DNA of 64,000 nt. Source: Citrobacter sp. JGM124. Its GTDB lineage: Bacteria; Pseudomonadota; Gammaproteobacteria; Enterobacterales; Enterobacteriaceae. Every line of letters begins with the position of its first letter. Positions within the stretch are counted from its first letter, which is position 1. The stretch is taken from contig NZ_JAERJD010000007.1 in the NCBI RefSeq assembly GCF_018257795.1, positions 62,001 to 126,000 on the forward strand, in the 5' to 3' direction. Positions 39,919 to 49,692 of this stretch are shown here, one piece after another. The translations under genes were made by a program, and so were the position numbers. A model generated the notes under the pieces. It saw only the letters and a program-made list of their open reading frames with translations, had not been told where the DNA came from and did no database searches.

Positions 39919-41172
39919 TTATTTAGGTTCTTTCGCTATATAGATTTCTGACGCGTAATCGCCCCTGTTTGAATAGGAATAAATAGACAGCATCACGTCA
40001 TCTCCGTCGTAATTTATGTAAAAAGGTTCGAGAATACCTTCAACGGGAATAATCCTTTGAGTTGATTTTTTTTCAATATCAGTTTTCCAGATGCAACCCA
40101 GCGCACCGCTGTTGTCAAAATAAAATGTATTACTATCGGAACCCCAAATAAATTGGCGAATATATCCAAATTCATCGTCTGTAATTGAATTGTCAGCTTT
40201 GTTTGCAAAGACATTCAAACCTAAATCCGGGCGATTGACTGGAAATACATACATGCCTTCATCCGGCTCTTTAACATTCCCATCACTTGAAGCAAGTCGC
40301 CATTTTCCATCTGGTGAGATCAATGACGCATTGCATTCTGAACTACCACAATACCCCGTCCATGGTATTGTTTTTTTTGTCAGTGAATCTGCCTGCTCGG
40401 GGGATATATCTGAAATGCTTTTTTCACCACTGGGTGATATAAATAAATAATGATAATCTTGATCTGCATCATTCCCGACAGAAAAGTAGGCTAACGCATT
40501 TCCTTGCGTATCTCTGGCACGGGATATTACATCCAGATAACCATCATAGAGTTGAATGATGCGAGGGCTTGTATCATCAGTAAGTTCTACGAGAAGGGTA
40601 ATATTCTTATCCTGATACCGTCCGCTGGCAGAAATATAAATATATAAATCATCGTTAACTTCCTGATACGTCAGCACTGACGATACATTGAGATTATCAA
40701 TATTAATCCCCCCATCAAAACTATCAGAAGAAAATATTTTTTTTACTAACCATGGTGAGTCGGTTATTGTAAATCCTGACTTGGTTTTAATTGGGGCATC
40801 CAGTATTGCATCCAGTTTGTCGCCCTGGCGGTTGAAAATATCACTGACATTTTGGAGGTTATTGCTTGTTGCTAACTGTTTATTGCGAATTAAATAACTG
40901 TTAGTAATACAGGTTACATCACTCTGGCAGCTGTTTCTTTCTTGTAGCCACTCTTTTTGACGTTCAGCCAGGCGTCCATGACTTAAAGAACTGTCATAAG
41001 CCTTTTTGAAAAAATGGTTAAGGGCATTGTCAAGTCCTGATAAATACTCATTGCTACATATCGTTTTTTCTGTCGGTGATAAATTTGCAAGGGTACAATC
41101 AAATCCAGCCGCCAATCCATCCTGACTGACGTAAAGAAGGCATAATGCCACGATAATAGAACGATAAATCAT
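39919..41172 (-). CDS. Secreted LprI/DUF1311-domain protein of unknown function
   Basis: A 417-residue protein with an N-terminal signal peptide (cleaved near GLAAG) and a DUF1311/LprI-like domain in the first ~100 residues (FDCTLANLSPTEKTICSN..LAERQKEWLQERNSC), a domain known from lysozyme-inhibitor-like proteins. The rest looks like a beta-rich, possibly propeller-like domain (SPDGKWRLASSDG, SPSGEKSISD). It sits between tssM and tssF, where core T6SS genes are expected. It could be a periplasmic immunity-type protein or an unrelated insertion; not assignable. Confidence 0.65.
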   Translation of the reverse strand: MIYRSIIVALCLLYVSQDGLAAGFDCTLANLSPTEKTICSNEYLSGLDNALNHFFKKAYDSSLSHGRLAERQKEWLQERNSCQSDVTCITNSYLIRNKQLATSNNLQNVSDIFNRQGDKLDAILDAPIKTKSGFTITDSPWLVKKIFSSDSFDGGINIDNLNVSSVLTYQEVNDDLYIYISASGRYQDKNITLLVELTDDTSPRIIQLYDGYLDVISRARDTQGNALAYFSVGNDADQDYHYLFISPSGEKSISDISPEQADSLTKKTIPWTGYCGSSECNASLISPDGKWRLASSDGNVKEPDEGMYVFPVNRPDLGLNVFANKADNSITDDEFGYIRQFIWGSDSNTFYFDNSGALGCIWKTDIEKKSTQRIIPVEGILEPFYINYDGDDVMLSIYSYSNRGDYASEIYIAKEPK

Positions 41173-41511
41173 ATATTCCTTATTTGTTTTCTATCCTGCA
41201 GGACCGATTAATCTGAGTCCCTGCCAGAAATACCACCGGGGATCGAGCCAGTATCCGAAAGCGAGGTTCATTACCGTGAGGGGGTGTTTTACCGGGATAC
41301 CAAGCCGCAAGCGTCACATCAACGATATATGACGTGAAACGCTCTGGGATCACGGGCTAAGAAGCCTTTTTTCGGCACCCGATTCTGCTTTAGCCTGCCA
41401 CTGAACCATGACCGACACGAATGAAATGTCATCAACGTCCCGGGGCCGGTGATTCAGCCGTCTGCCACTTGCTTGTCGAGGGCCTGTGGCAGGTGAGGCT
41501 TCGTCACATGG
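41173..41511. other. Gene-free gap where a TssA/VasL gene might be expected
   Basis: About 340 bases between tssM and the DUF1311 gene contain stop codons in all frames. No recognisable similarity to TssA, VasL or TssE was found by eye. It may be the remains of a deleted gene, but nothing identifiable is left. Confidence 0.45.
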
Positions 41512-44500
41512 TTACTGGTACGCTTCGGCCCCAGCGGCGACGTTAAAAATAGTGTCTGGCAGCGTGAATCCCTGTAGCTTCAGTAACGCAAGCGGACCGT
41601 CCCCGAACTCGCTGCGCATCACAAAGTTCAGCGCATTACCATCGGCGGTGATCCACACCAGTTGTGTACGGCTGGCATCAAGCGGGGTAATACGAGCCTT
41701 ATCCAGCAGGCGGATGAAGCCCCAGTTCCCCTGGTTACTGGCATAGAGCTGCATCCCACTGTTGACACTACGCCAGCTGAGCGACACCCCTGGATAATAG
41801 GTATTTCCTGGCCAGGTGAAGCTCTGCCAGCTCTCCATCTGATTGAAGTAGTCCAGATTCTGTTCATCGAGGGTCAACTGCACTCTGGCAACATCCTTTG
41901 AAGGACGCGCCATTAACTCGAAGCGCACACCCGCATCACCCTGAGAAAAAATGATGTCTGACAGTTCTGCCAGCTGGTTAATCGCCCGGAGGAAATTCGG
42001 GCTGATAACCATTCCCTGACTGACGGCAGGGTCAACCACCCAGCGATTTCCCTCCTGGTGAAGGATCCCGCCAAGGTTAGTTTTCAGGAATGTGGTGATT
42101 CGCCCCGAGTCGCTACGCAGGAACTGAGCCAGCAATGGCAGGGAGGCATCGCTGCCAGTGGCTTTAAACGGATACCGCCCCGCAAAAGCCTTATTCCACT
42201 GTTCGACAATGGTTGCCTGCCAGCGGGCATTAAGGCTCCCCGCAGCCGGGGCAAGAACTTGCCGCCAGGCCAGATCCAGCGGTTGCACAAACAACGACTG
42301 GCCAAATCCGCTCCATTCCTGCCCCAGGCTCGCCGCAACCAGGCTGCCGTAATCACGGGTGTCAGTCAGGTCGATGGCTTTCCCCTGGAACACGGTCTGG
42401 GCCAGCATCTGCGACATCGCCTGCGGATCCGGGGCGCTGGTAACTTGCTGCAGCTTCAGCCGCACCTGGGTAATGCGCGCCAGCCAGGACTGGAAACTGA
42501 GGCTACCATTGATACCGGTGCCTTCTTTACCCTCCATCAGCCCTATTAGTGGCCCAAACACATCATCCAGCGGACCTTTAGGCCCCTGAGCCTGTTCTAT
42601 AAACTGCCTGGCATTTTTTTTCTGACCGATCAGCTTTTTCGCTGAGTCCACTATCGAGTCAGCCAGGGCCTCACCCGTCTGCCCTGTTTTTCCCTGATAG
42701 TTTAGCGTGTTCATCAGCGCCACCAGTGGTGACTGACGGACGTCGCCGATCAGGCTGAGCTGGGCAATCGATTCAGAAAGTGACGTGGCCTCCTGCCACC
42801 GAATGCTGTTGGCCATGTTCAGCCAGGCATTACCAAAATCGGTAAAATAGCGTTCTGTCAGACGAGCCTTCAATGCCTCCGGCGAAATGTCATTCCCTGT
42901 CTGGCGAGTTTTATCCGTCAGTACCCAGTCGATTTCATCACGCCGGGTCTTGACGACCTCATTAATTGCATCCTGTACCTGCTCTTCCCAGGCCTGACGC
43001 GTAAACATCCCCGGGATGACTTCGTCAGTGCTGAATACCGTTGAGGCATCGGTATCACCGGTCATATCGGCAAGTGTTAAGTCAGGCCAGTTGCTGGCCA
43101 CGCGTTTCAGCATGTCCTGATACAACCCGGACTCAGCATTACGCTGGCCTACCTGCTTGAGCAGGATCTGACGTACCGTGGTGATTAATTCAGCATCGGG
43201 ATTAATTTTCCATTCCGGGTGTTCAGGAAGATTCTGCGCATAAAAGCCCAGTAGTTTTGGTGCCATTTCCTGCCATGTGCCATCCGCCACATTCTGACGT
43301 TTCGGCCAGACCGTCAGCACGTTTTTTGCCATCCATCCCGCGTCCGCCTTATCCGGGCGGGCCAGCATCAGATAACTTTTAAGTACGTCATAGGTCCGCT
43401 GTGTCCCCCTGGTGCGGGCATCACTGCCCGGCGGCAGCTGCACAAAGGCATTCAGCAGCCGCTTCAGATGGTCGGTGGTGGTATCCCGCATCAGCTGGGC
43501 ATTGTTCTTTGCATACAACGGCCAGAGTGCCGCCAGCGTGTCGCTATCCTGGTTAAGGCCAAAACGGGTGTACCAGGGCGCGCCGGTCGCTTCACGATGT
43601 TGCAGTCGGGCGATGGCTTGCTGTAGTACGAGCTGGTTGCGCAGACGTTCAGCCAGGGGTAATGCCGTGTCCGCTGCCTGACTGGCCGTTTCCTGAGCCT
43701 GATAAATTTGGGTACGGTTAATGGCAAGAGACAGCAGTGTGCCCGTTCCCCATAAGACAATCAGGGAAAGCAGGGTTAACCGCAGCACCTTCAGCCAGTC
43801 TAAACCCAGTCTCCTGCCACTGACGGCATCACAGTCATTAATGACGGCAGTCCAGGTCGGTGTGTCGAGTCGTGTGTTCGGCACCGTTCCGGCAACGGCC
43901 AGTGCAGGGCTGAACATGATACCCCTTAAACGCCAGGCGGCGGATCCCTGCATCAGCCCGCTGAGTAAAACGCTCAGGCTGGCTTTCAGTTCGTGTTGCA
44001 GGCGGGAAGATAGCTGAAGCAGGCCGTCATGTGCCGGATTATTCAGGATCTGCGCCATACCCGCTTTTTGCAAGCGTTGCACCAGCACAGTCAATGCGCT
44101 ATCTGCCTCTTTTACGGTGCCTTCCGGCCCGAACATCACCCCTGTCGCAGCCGTTTCCATACCCTGCTGAACACCGATGGCGTTGTCTGTCAGCCATAGC
44201 CAGACAGGGGCCTGCCAGCCCAGCAGGTGGTCCGCTTTCTGACGACAACGCAGGAAAGCATCACGTTCGCTATCCGTCGGTAGGGCTGCGGTATTCATCA
44301 CCTGAATGATACCATCAACCGGGCGTTCGGCCCGCAGACGCTTAAGTTTTGAAAGAAAGATCTCATCCGGTAGTGACTGGGTGTCACCGCCATAAATCAG
44401 CACGTTACTGTCGCCTTCCTGCCAGAGGTCATGGCACAGACCCGGGGCGGCTTTGTTAACATCGTCCTGGTTGCCCATCACCAAAAGGAGCCGCACTTTA

Positions 44501-44883
44501 CGCTGCCAGCGGCGTCCATAACGAAAGCGCAGGTGCTCGGACAGGGCGTCTTCGTTGAATACGGGTTCATCGGCGTCTTCTTCACCGGGAATGGCATGTG
44601 TCACCGGAGTGATAATCTGAGCTTTTTTCTGCCCCCAGTGGACATACAGCCCGGATTTACCGGCAAAATCGAAAGCCTTCTCGATTAGCCAGCCGAGTAA
44701 AAACATCCCGGCAACCAGCACGGCACAAAAGGTGAGTATACGCTGGCCGTCATAGGGCCCGAATCCGGTAGCCGAGGCCACGTTTTCCGGAAAGGCATAA
44801 AACAGAAATGCCACGATAACTGCCAGAAAAAAGGCGACAGCCACAACCGAGCCGATGACTGTTTTAACTTTTACCTTAGACAT
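41512..44883 (-). CDS. tssM: T6SS inner-membrane protein TssM (IcmF)
   Basis: A 1123-residue IcmF-family protein. Two N-terminal helices (residues ~5-30 and ~45-65), a cytoplasmic NTPase-like region and a third helix (LRLTLLSLIVLWGTGTLLSLA) precede a large periplasmic domain that contacts TssJ. No clear Walker A was seen. The start MSKVKVKTVIGSVVAV (44883) is chosen over a longer frame because it overlaps the upstream gene by 8 bases and begins at the first membrane helix. The gene appears intact. Confidence 0.94.
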   Translation of the reverse strand: MSKVKVKTVIGSVVAVAFFLAVIVAFLFYAFPENVASATGFGPYDGQRILTFCAVLVAGMFLLGWLIEKAFDFAGKSGLYVHWGQKKAQIITPVTHAIPGEEDADEPVFNEDALSEHLRFRYGRRWQRKVRLLLVMGNQDDVNKAAPGLCHDLWQEGDSNVLIYGGDTQSLPDEIFLSKLKRLRAERPVDGIIQVMNTAALPTDSERDAFLRCRQKADHLLGWQAPVWLWLTDNAIGVQQGMETAATGVMFGPEGTVKEADSALTVLVQRLQKAGMAQILNNPAHDGLLQLSSRLQHELKASLSVLLSGLMQGSAAWRLRGIMFSPALAVAGTVPNTRLDTPTWTAVINDCDAVSGRRLGLDWLKVLRLTLLSLIVLWGTGTLLSLAINRTQIYQAQETASQAADTALPLAERLRNQLVLQQAIARLQHREATGAPWYTRFGLNQDSDTLAALWPLYAKNNAQLMRDTTTDHLKRLLNAFVQLPPGSDARTRGTQRTYDVLKSYLMLARPDKADAGWMAKNVLTVWPKRQNVADGTWQEMAPKLLGFYAQNLPEHPEWKINPDAELITTVRQILLKQVGQRNAESGLYQDMLKRVASNWPDLTLADMTGDTDASTVFSTDEVIPGMFTRQAWEEQVQDAINEVVKTRRDEIDWVLTDKTRQTGNDISPEALKARLTERYFTDFGNAWLNMANSIRWQEATSLSESIAQLSLIGDVRQSPLVALMNTLNYQGKTGQTGEALADSIVDSAKKLIGQKKNARQFIEQAQGPKGPLDDVFGPLIGLMEGKEGTGINGSLSFQSWLARITQVRLKLQQVTSAPDPQAMSQMLAQTVFQGKAIDLTDTRDYGSLVAASLGQEWSGFGQSLFVQPLDLAWRQVLAPAAGSLNARWQATIVEQWNKAFAGRYPFKATGSDASLPLLAQFLRSDSGRITTFLKTNLGGILHQEGNRWVVDPAVSQGMVISPNFLRAINQLAELSDIIFSQGDAGVRFELMARPSKDVARVQLTLDEQNLDYFNQMESWQSFTWPGNTYYPGVSLSWRSVNSGMQLYASNQGNWGFIRLLDKARITPLDASRTQLVWITADGNALNFVMRSEFGDGPLALLKLQGFTLPDTIFNVAAGAEAYQ

Positions 44884-46084
44884 TCTTGGGCGATTCCTTG
44901 CAAACTTCTTCTTTGGTAATGACGGCGACCCAGATGTCGTCCCTGTCAGCGTCGGGTTGTGCGGCGATAACCTGTGGGCCTCGTTGTTCAACGTCAGCAT
45001 TGGCAAGTGTGATGGCCAGCCACGGTGCTGCATGACCCGTGTAGCCCAGCACCGGGTCGATGCTGAAATTGTCCTCTGAAAGGCTAAATTCCACCCCGTT
45101 TTCCTCACAGGCATTATTCCAGCCACTTCCAGCGGTCAGGCCTGGACCTGAAATCCAGCCACTCTTGAGTGCGTCAGGCCCCATTTTTGCCCAGAGCAAT
45201 GCACGTTCAAACGCGTTGGTCAGCGTGGCTTCAGTTCCTCTTTCCGGGCGATGAAGACGGGGCGCATCTGGCCAGGCGTTGGCTTTACGGTTACTGAATA
45301 CCAGCATCGAGACGGCATCAGCGTCTTCTTCCCGGGGGGATGCCGGTAACGATAATGTGACGACCACCAGAATGCCCGCAATATCCCATCGCTTGTCCAG
45401 CCAGGCATCAAACGCCCCCAGACCCTTTCCGGCCATCAGACGAAATATCCTGCCTGTTTTTAGTGAGAGATCGGCTTTTAACTGCTCTTCAACCAAGGGA
45501 GACAGATCGCTGTCACAGTCCAGCATCAACCAGCATGGCAGCGTGAGCGGCAGTGGCTGAACAATCACCTCCACACGCGTAGTGATTTTGGTCACGGCGG
45601 CTTTCAGGGCCTTCGTTAAATCTGTCTGATACTCTGTTAATGCCGCGTACCTGACCGGTTTTTCACATCCTCTTGGGCGTGAGAAGTCGATGGTGGGAGC
45701 CGCGGCTTTCATTGCCTCCAGCAGGTCATCGGCCTTATTTCCAGCCGGGGACTGGATGTGCGTACCAAGAATCCAGGCACAGCGCTGACCGCGCAGAATT
45801 TCACTGTCGATGAGGGCTTCCCGTTCAACATTACGTGACTCAGCCCCAACCTGTTCTGCTTTATAGGCAACCCTACGTAAACCGAAAAGCAGTCCCCAGA
45901 TGCAAAATGGCAGGCCCAATGCGGTGAACCAGAAGACAAACCCTGTTCGTTCTGCGGTCCAGCACCATAGCGTGAGCGCTATGCCCCCCAGCATGATAAA
46001 CGCGAGAAATATCAGCCACCGCCCGGTGCCTGGGCGCGTTATCTTAGGAGCCTTTTCAGGGATGGCATCCAGCCAGACAGGCAT
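44876..46084 (-). CDS. T6SS-associated membrane protein upstream of TssM
   Basis: A 402-residue protein with two N-terminal membrane helices (about residues 22-45 and 50-70) and a large soluble domain. It resembles the uncharacterised protein encoded just before tssM in several enterobacterial T6SS clusters. The start MPVWLDAIPEKAPKI (46084) lies 3 bases after the PAAR gene stop. It is probably an accessory of the membrane complex; its role is unknown to me. Confidence 0.7.
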   Translation of the reverse strand: MPVWLDAIPEKAPKITRPGTGRWLIFLAFIMLGGIALTLWCWTAERTGFVFWFTALGLPFCIWGLLFGLRRVAYKAEQVGAESRNVEREALIDSEILRGQRCAWILGTHIQSPAGNKADDLLEAMKAAAPTIDFSRPRGCEKPVRYAALTEYQTDLTKALKAAVTKITTRVEVIVQPLPLTLPCWLMLDCDSDLSPLVEEQLKADLSLKTGRIFRLMAGKGLGAFDAWLDKRWDIAGILVVVTLSLPASPREEDADAVSMLVFSNRKANAWPDAPRLHRPERGTEATLTNAFERALLWAKMGPDALKSGWISGPGLTAGSGWNNACEENGVEFSLSEDNFSIDPVLGYTGHAAPWLAITLANADVEQRGPQVIAAQPDADRDDIWVAVITKEEVCKESPKNV

Positions 46085-46086
46085 AA

Positions 46087-46350
46087 TCAGGCAACCTTTG
46101 CTACGGTAAATGAACTGATCAACGTACAACTGCAGGCACATTTATGACCGTGAAAGGCAACCGGGATACCATGATCAAGATAATCAGGATTGCCTTCTAC
46201 GATGGTTGTTGGTCCATGTCCCTCTACCGTGCAGGAAACGTTGTCGCCTTTGCGGGCAACGCCGATACCACCGAATTTCATCGTTTCAGAAGCAGTCAGT
46301 ACCGAACCACCGTGAGTGGTTTTATCACCTTTACGGATAATCTGGAGCAT
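46087..46350 (-). CDS. PAAR-domain spike tip protein
   Basis: An 87-residue PAAR protein (IIRKGDKTTHGGSVLTAS...GDNVSCTVEGHGPTTIVEG...HGHKCACSC). Such proteins form the zinc-binding conical tip of VgrG and can carry effectors. The histidine/cysteine residues for the metal are in place. No extra toxin domain is attached. It ends the vgrG1 cargo region and leads directly into the tssM gene pair. Confidence 0.9.
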   Translation of the reverse strand: MLQIIRKGDKTTHGGSVLTASETMKFGGIGVARKGDNVSCTVEGHGPTTIVEGNPDYLDHGIPVAFHGHKCACSCTLISSFTVAKVA

Positions 46351-46393
46351 TATTAAATTCCTCTTCTTTATCTCTTAACTAATTCATCATTCT

Positions 46394-46822
46394 TTAATTC
46401 CCATGTCTCAGTCGGGATTTTTTATCCGTGCCGCCAATAGAGATCGAAGGGATTTTTATTATGAATGTTTCTGGGCCACTGGTTATTGATGGGTAATGTC
46501 CGCCACAGAAGTCAATTGTCTGCAGATGTTTGAATTTCTCATCTTCCGTTTTGCTAAACACATGTAATGGGCCCCCATCGCATGTATTTCCCATTGGGCC
46601 ATCAATAAATACTATTATTTGTTTGCTGGCTTCGTACAAATATGAATACGACAATATAGATGGTGCGCGATAAAACTAACACTTGTAACTATCAACAAGT
46701 TCACCATTGATTTTTATACTACCAGTATTATTTTCCGAAGAAGTGTTTATCCTCGGCGCTTCATCTGCAAAAGCAAAATTATTACATGTGAGAAATGCAA
46801 ACAAAATGCAGAGCAACAGCTA
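46394..46822 (-). pseudogene. Broken secreted-protein gene (internal TAG), probable immunity remnant
   Basis: One frame encodes a signal-peptide-like start (LCILFAFLTCNNFAFADEAP), a short mature part ending NGELVDSYKC, then an in-frame TAG. After that it continues for about 95 codons (SYSYLYEASKQIIVFIDGP...). No good ATG precedes the signal peptide. The location among effector/immunity genes suggests a former immunity protein. A fresh start after the stop is possible but has no clear ribosome binding site. Confidence 0.5.
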
Positions 46823-46975
46823 TTTTGATCTAAAATCTATTTGGTTAGCCTAAATTAACATTTCTTAATGAATTATGGTTTAATTTATTAACTTATCCCG
46901 GTCGTTCTCTGATGCATGTCGCGTCCGAATTTTACTACTGTCATCTTCTCGTTATGACGGATATTTATGAGAGGC

Positions 46976-47554
46976 TCATTGATTATTACACCCTTCCAAT
47001 GATTCTATTAATTTCACATACCCACTATTATTAAAATTAAATAAGGCTGTTTTGCATACAGGACTATCACTTTTGTTGATTGAGATAGATTGACCGGTTA
47101 CAGCAATCATTGAACTATTTTTATAAGCATCTATCTCAAATGGAAGACCAACAGGGATACCATTATCAGAAATATCAGCATAATTATAACTACCATTATT
47201 ATCTGATGGAAGTGTTGCTACAACTTCCCCTGATAGTTTATCAATAACCCAGCCACATACCCAATTATCACGAAGGCATTCTTTACCATAACCTCCAAAG
47301 GTTTTATAGATTCTAAAGTGCCCTGAAAAATTAACAGGTTTTTTTAGTTGCTCTTGGGCTGCATTTTTCCAGTGTGGCGAGTAGTTTTCCTGCTCTTTAT
47401 TAAAGTGAATATTTTTTTCAAATGGCCCGTTACTTACGGGAACTAGGTAGTCAGAAAACTGAGGATTAGAACTGTCTTGTGATAATGCTCCAAACGACAA
47501 GAGCATACATGATACAAGAATAAGAAATTCGTTAGATTTTATATTGCATCCCAT
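46976..47554 (-). CDS. Secreted protein of unknown function, putative immunity
   Basis: A 192-residue protein with a signal peptide (KSNEFLILVSCMLLSFGALS) and a mature part without recognised domain (FSGHFRIYKTFGGYGKECLRDN..). It contains several cysteines. Its 5' end overlaps the orphan effector segment (47532-47921), exactly as immunity genes overlap effectors elsewhere in this island. The start MGCNIKSNEFL (47554) is preferred because the signal peptide follows directly. AT-rich. Confidence 0.6.
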   Translation of the reverse strand: MGCNIKSNEFLILVSCMLLSFGALSQDSSNPQFSDYLVPVSNGPFEKNIHFNKEQENYSPHWKNAAQEQLKKPVNFSGHFRIYKTFGGYGKECLRDNWVCGWVIDKLSGEVVATLPSDNNGSYNYADISDNGIPVGLPFEIDAYKNSSMIAVTGQSISINKSDSPVCKTALFNFNNSGYVKLIESLEGCNNQ

Positions 47555-47921
47555 TTTTAGAATCCTCAAGAGATTTAATCATCGTGTCTGGTAATAGGTG
47601 AGATTTATTCAATCCATCTCCAGCATAGTACGACTCACCCTCTACTTCTGCCACCCTGCTGAGGAATGGTTGCCAGATAGCATCGCCTTTTTTGAAGTAC
47701 CAGTCGCTGGGATGCTTTACGATAGTTTTTTGAATGACTTCACGATAGTCGGGGTTATGGAGCGCTCTCCAGTATTCCATTGGCGAATAGCGGTCACTTC
47801 CGCTGTCAATTTTATCCAGCAGGCGCTGATAATTATGCTTCACGAGAGCATGACTGGTCCGCGTGTCTTCGGTCGCGGCCTGGTAGAGTGATTTGAAGTA
47901 AGAAGATTTGATCACATTCAC
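47532..47921 (-). pseudogene. Orphan effector segment with alternative C-terminal tip
   Basis: The first ~85 codons repeat a middle portion of the large peptidoglycan-hydrolase effector (QAATEDTRTSHALVKHNYQR ... KHPSDWYFKK), then diverge into a different short tail (SRVAEVEGESYYAGDGLNKS...). The only available start is a GTG two codons after a stop, with no Shine-Dalgarno. It looks like a displaced effector end left by recombination. A putative immunity gene overlaps its 3' end. Confidence 0.65.
47662..47891. repeat. 230-bp repeat, copy A (orphan segment)
   Basis: Nearly identical (about 96 percent by eye) to 51153-51382 and in the same orientation. It encodes the shared effector module. Boundaries are abrupt at both ends. 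Confidence 0.85.
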
Positions 47922-48228
47922 TTCTGCTTAGATATCACTTAATGACCCACTTTTTCATTAGGTCAATAAACATACTATTTATTATTTGGAAAACATACTT
48001 TTAGTGATCTTTCCCTGATACTGATTACCATTTTTTATTGAGTGAATTATGGGTCAGTCGAAACTGTTGGCCATACTATACATAGGTAAAAACGCAACTA
48101 TTAATAAAACTTGGCAGGATCGCGGTTCCAATTTTGAAAATCAGACTGAACAGTTCAGGCTGTGAGAAAAATAAAATCAATCCTGTTCCCCGATATAATG
48201 ACATTATAATGTTGATTTTTTTTGATTT
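47922..48228. other. AT-rich gap inside the vgrG1 cargo region
   Basis: About 300 bases without a convincing gene. A 38-codon plus-strand frame starting at 48049 is present but unrecognised. This is the probable site of recombination between effector fragments. Confidence 0.4.
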
Positions 48229-48678
48229 TTAAAACTCACACTTATTCATTTCAACATTAGAACGATCGCCAGAAGCGACAACAAAATCCGGTTCTGATCT
48301 CCAGATGTAGTTATTATTCTGTGTATCAAAGAATCCTATCCATTTCATATACATGATACCATTTTCAAATGTAATATCAGCAATCGGTTTATTCTGAGAA
48401 ATCACAGTCCAGTCAATAGTCTCATTCATTGTTTCAATCACATTCTTATAGAATAGTTCTAATTGACCATTGTGCCCCTCTTGTATAATGCCGGAAATAT
48501 AAAGATTATTATCATTTATATTTATCCTTACTTCATTTGATGACTCAATTTCTACAGACCCACCAAATCCACCACACTTCACAGCCCAATAGCCCACGTC
48601 CTTTTCGATATTTGCAAATGCTAGAGCTGGCAATGCACATATTAGTAAAATAATTGCTTTCAGAATTTTATAATTCAT
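48229..48678 (-). CDS. Secreted protein of unknown function, putative immunity to GH104 tip
   Basis: A 149-residue protein with a signal peptide (LKAIILLICALPALAFA) and a small beta-rich mature domain with cysteines near both ends (VKCGGFGG and MNKCEF). Its start overlaps the end of the GH104 fragment by 11 bases. The periplasmic location and coupling fit an immunity protein against a peptidoglycan-cleaving toxin. No family recognised. Confidence 0.6.
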   Translation of the reverse strand: MNYKILKAIILLICALPALAFANIEKDVGYWAVKCGGFGGSVEIESSNEVRININDNNLYISGIIQEGHNGQLELFYKNVIETMNETIDWTVISQNKPIADITFENGIMYMKWIGFFDTQNNNYIWRSEPDFVVASGDRSNVEMNKCEF

Positions 48679-49243
48679 TTAAAAACCCATGCCTTATATG
48701 TAAATTGGTTTTCCCTTCTAATTCTTCTTTGAGAAAGAAATCATAGATCTTTAAACATTCGTTCAAAGACTTAATTGGTTGACCATGTCTACTTGGTGGT
48801 AAACTTGCCCATTCATAACTGCAACTATTTTCAATGGCTTCTTTGATTTCACCTTGAACAATCATATTTAATGCATTATTTCGTACTTTTTCCTTAAGTA
48901 TTACAACACAAAGTAAATCTTGAGATTCAGGGCTAAAATCGGCAATGCCATATTTCTTTCTCCAAAAGACAGTAGACCGATCATCCCAAGTATATCCCAT
49001 AACTTGATATGCACCAGCTGCGGAAGATATATATACATTTCCTGTTTTCTTATTTGTCCTCGTGATTTTAATCTGGGGATGTGTTGAGAAAGTTTTATGA
49101 TAATCCCTTATGAATGACTCACCACCAAATAATCGTTCATAGCCCTGTTCACCCGTAGTTCCTTCGCATACCCTGATCATTCTCATGAATGCCCTTACTC
49201 TGGCTTCTTCTAGAGTTATATTTTTTAAGAATAAATAACTCAA
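48668..49243 (-). pseudogene. Truncated effector: lambda-endolysin-like GH104 domain cut off by IS1
   Basis: A ~190-codon frame encodes a complete GH104-like lytic transglycosylase domain: RAFMRMIRVCEGTTG (catalytic Glu), SSAAGAYQVMGYTW, DFSPESQDLL and YEWASLPPSRHGQP. It is only distantly similar to the same domain in the 914-residue effector. The frame begins at a TTG seven bases from the IS1 end, with no ribosome binding site, so the upstream part of the effector has been lost. The domain itself has no stop codon. Confidence 0.75.
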
Positions 49244-49263
49244 AAAAACGGTAGTACTTCCAA

Positions 49264-49692
49264 TCAGTAGAACATGTACTTTTCAATGAAGGAACCGATG
49301 ACTTTTTCGTGGATTTCCACGGAACGCGAGAAGCAGATTGTTTTACGTGCCAGCCGCTTAATGCGGGTGCGGAGGGTCAGGTTGTTACGTTCGATACGTT
49401 GCGTGAAGATTTTGCCGGTCAGGTGTTTTCCCTTCGGCACTTCTCTCGCGTAGCTGCCCCAGTCATCGCTGGTCACCATGCCGATATTGAACGGTGTCAA
49501 CAGGGCTAACAGTTCCCGACAGGTCTCATCATTCCGTGGTCCGAAGGTGTAAGCCAGTTTTAGTGTTGTAAGCGTACCAGAGCCAGTGTTGTTGCGCCTT
49601 GCTGCTAACGAAGCTCCACTGCTCATCGAGTTCACAGATAAGGGCAACATCAGAGTGAGCGACAGGTGCTGATGTTATCCGCAGGGGCGAGA
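49264..49692 (-). pseudogene. insB: IS1 transposase InsB, frameshifted
   Basis: The C-terminal part (TFGPRNDETCRELLALLTPF ... QRIERNNL ... SVEIHEKVIGSFI) is IS1 InsB. The N-terminal part (DVALICELDEQWSFVSSKA..HWLWYAYNTKTG) is in another frame. The break lies at about 49553-49563, where the bases between two GGC triplets expected for GSVLAY are gone (an 11-base deletion by comparison with IS1 InsB proteins). The DDE transposase is therefore probably not made. Confidence 0.8.

Noticed and set aside
41173-41511. tssA or tssE scar between tssM and the DUF1311 gene
   Set aside because: All frames were read for TssA, VasL or TssE ends like those found for hcp, clpV and tssC. Nothing convincing was seen, so it is left as an unexplained gap.
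44884-45126. 81-residue N-terminal extension of TssM
   Set aside because: It overlaps the upstream gene in another frame and does not look like TssM. The start at 44883 begins at the first membrane helix and is coupled to the upstream stop.
47598-47891. Plus-strand frames repeated at 47598 and 51161
   Set aside because: They are antisense images of the shared 230-bp effector module; the protein similarity to the T6SS effector is on the minus strand.
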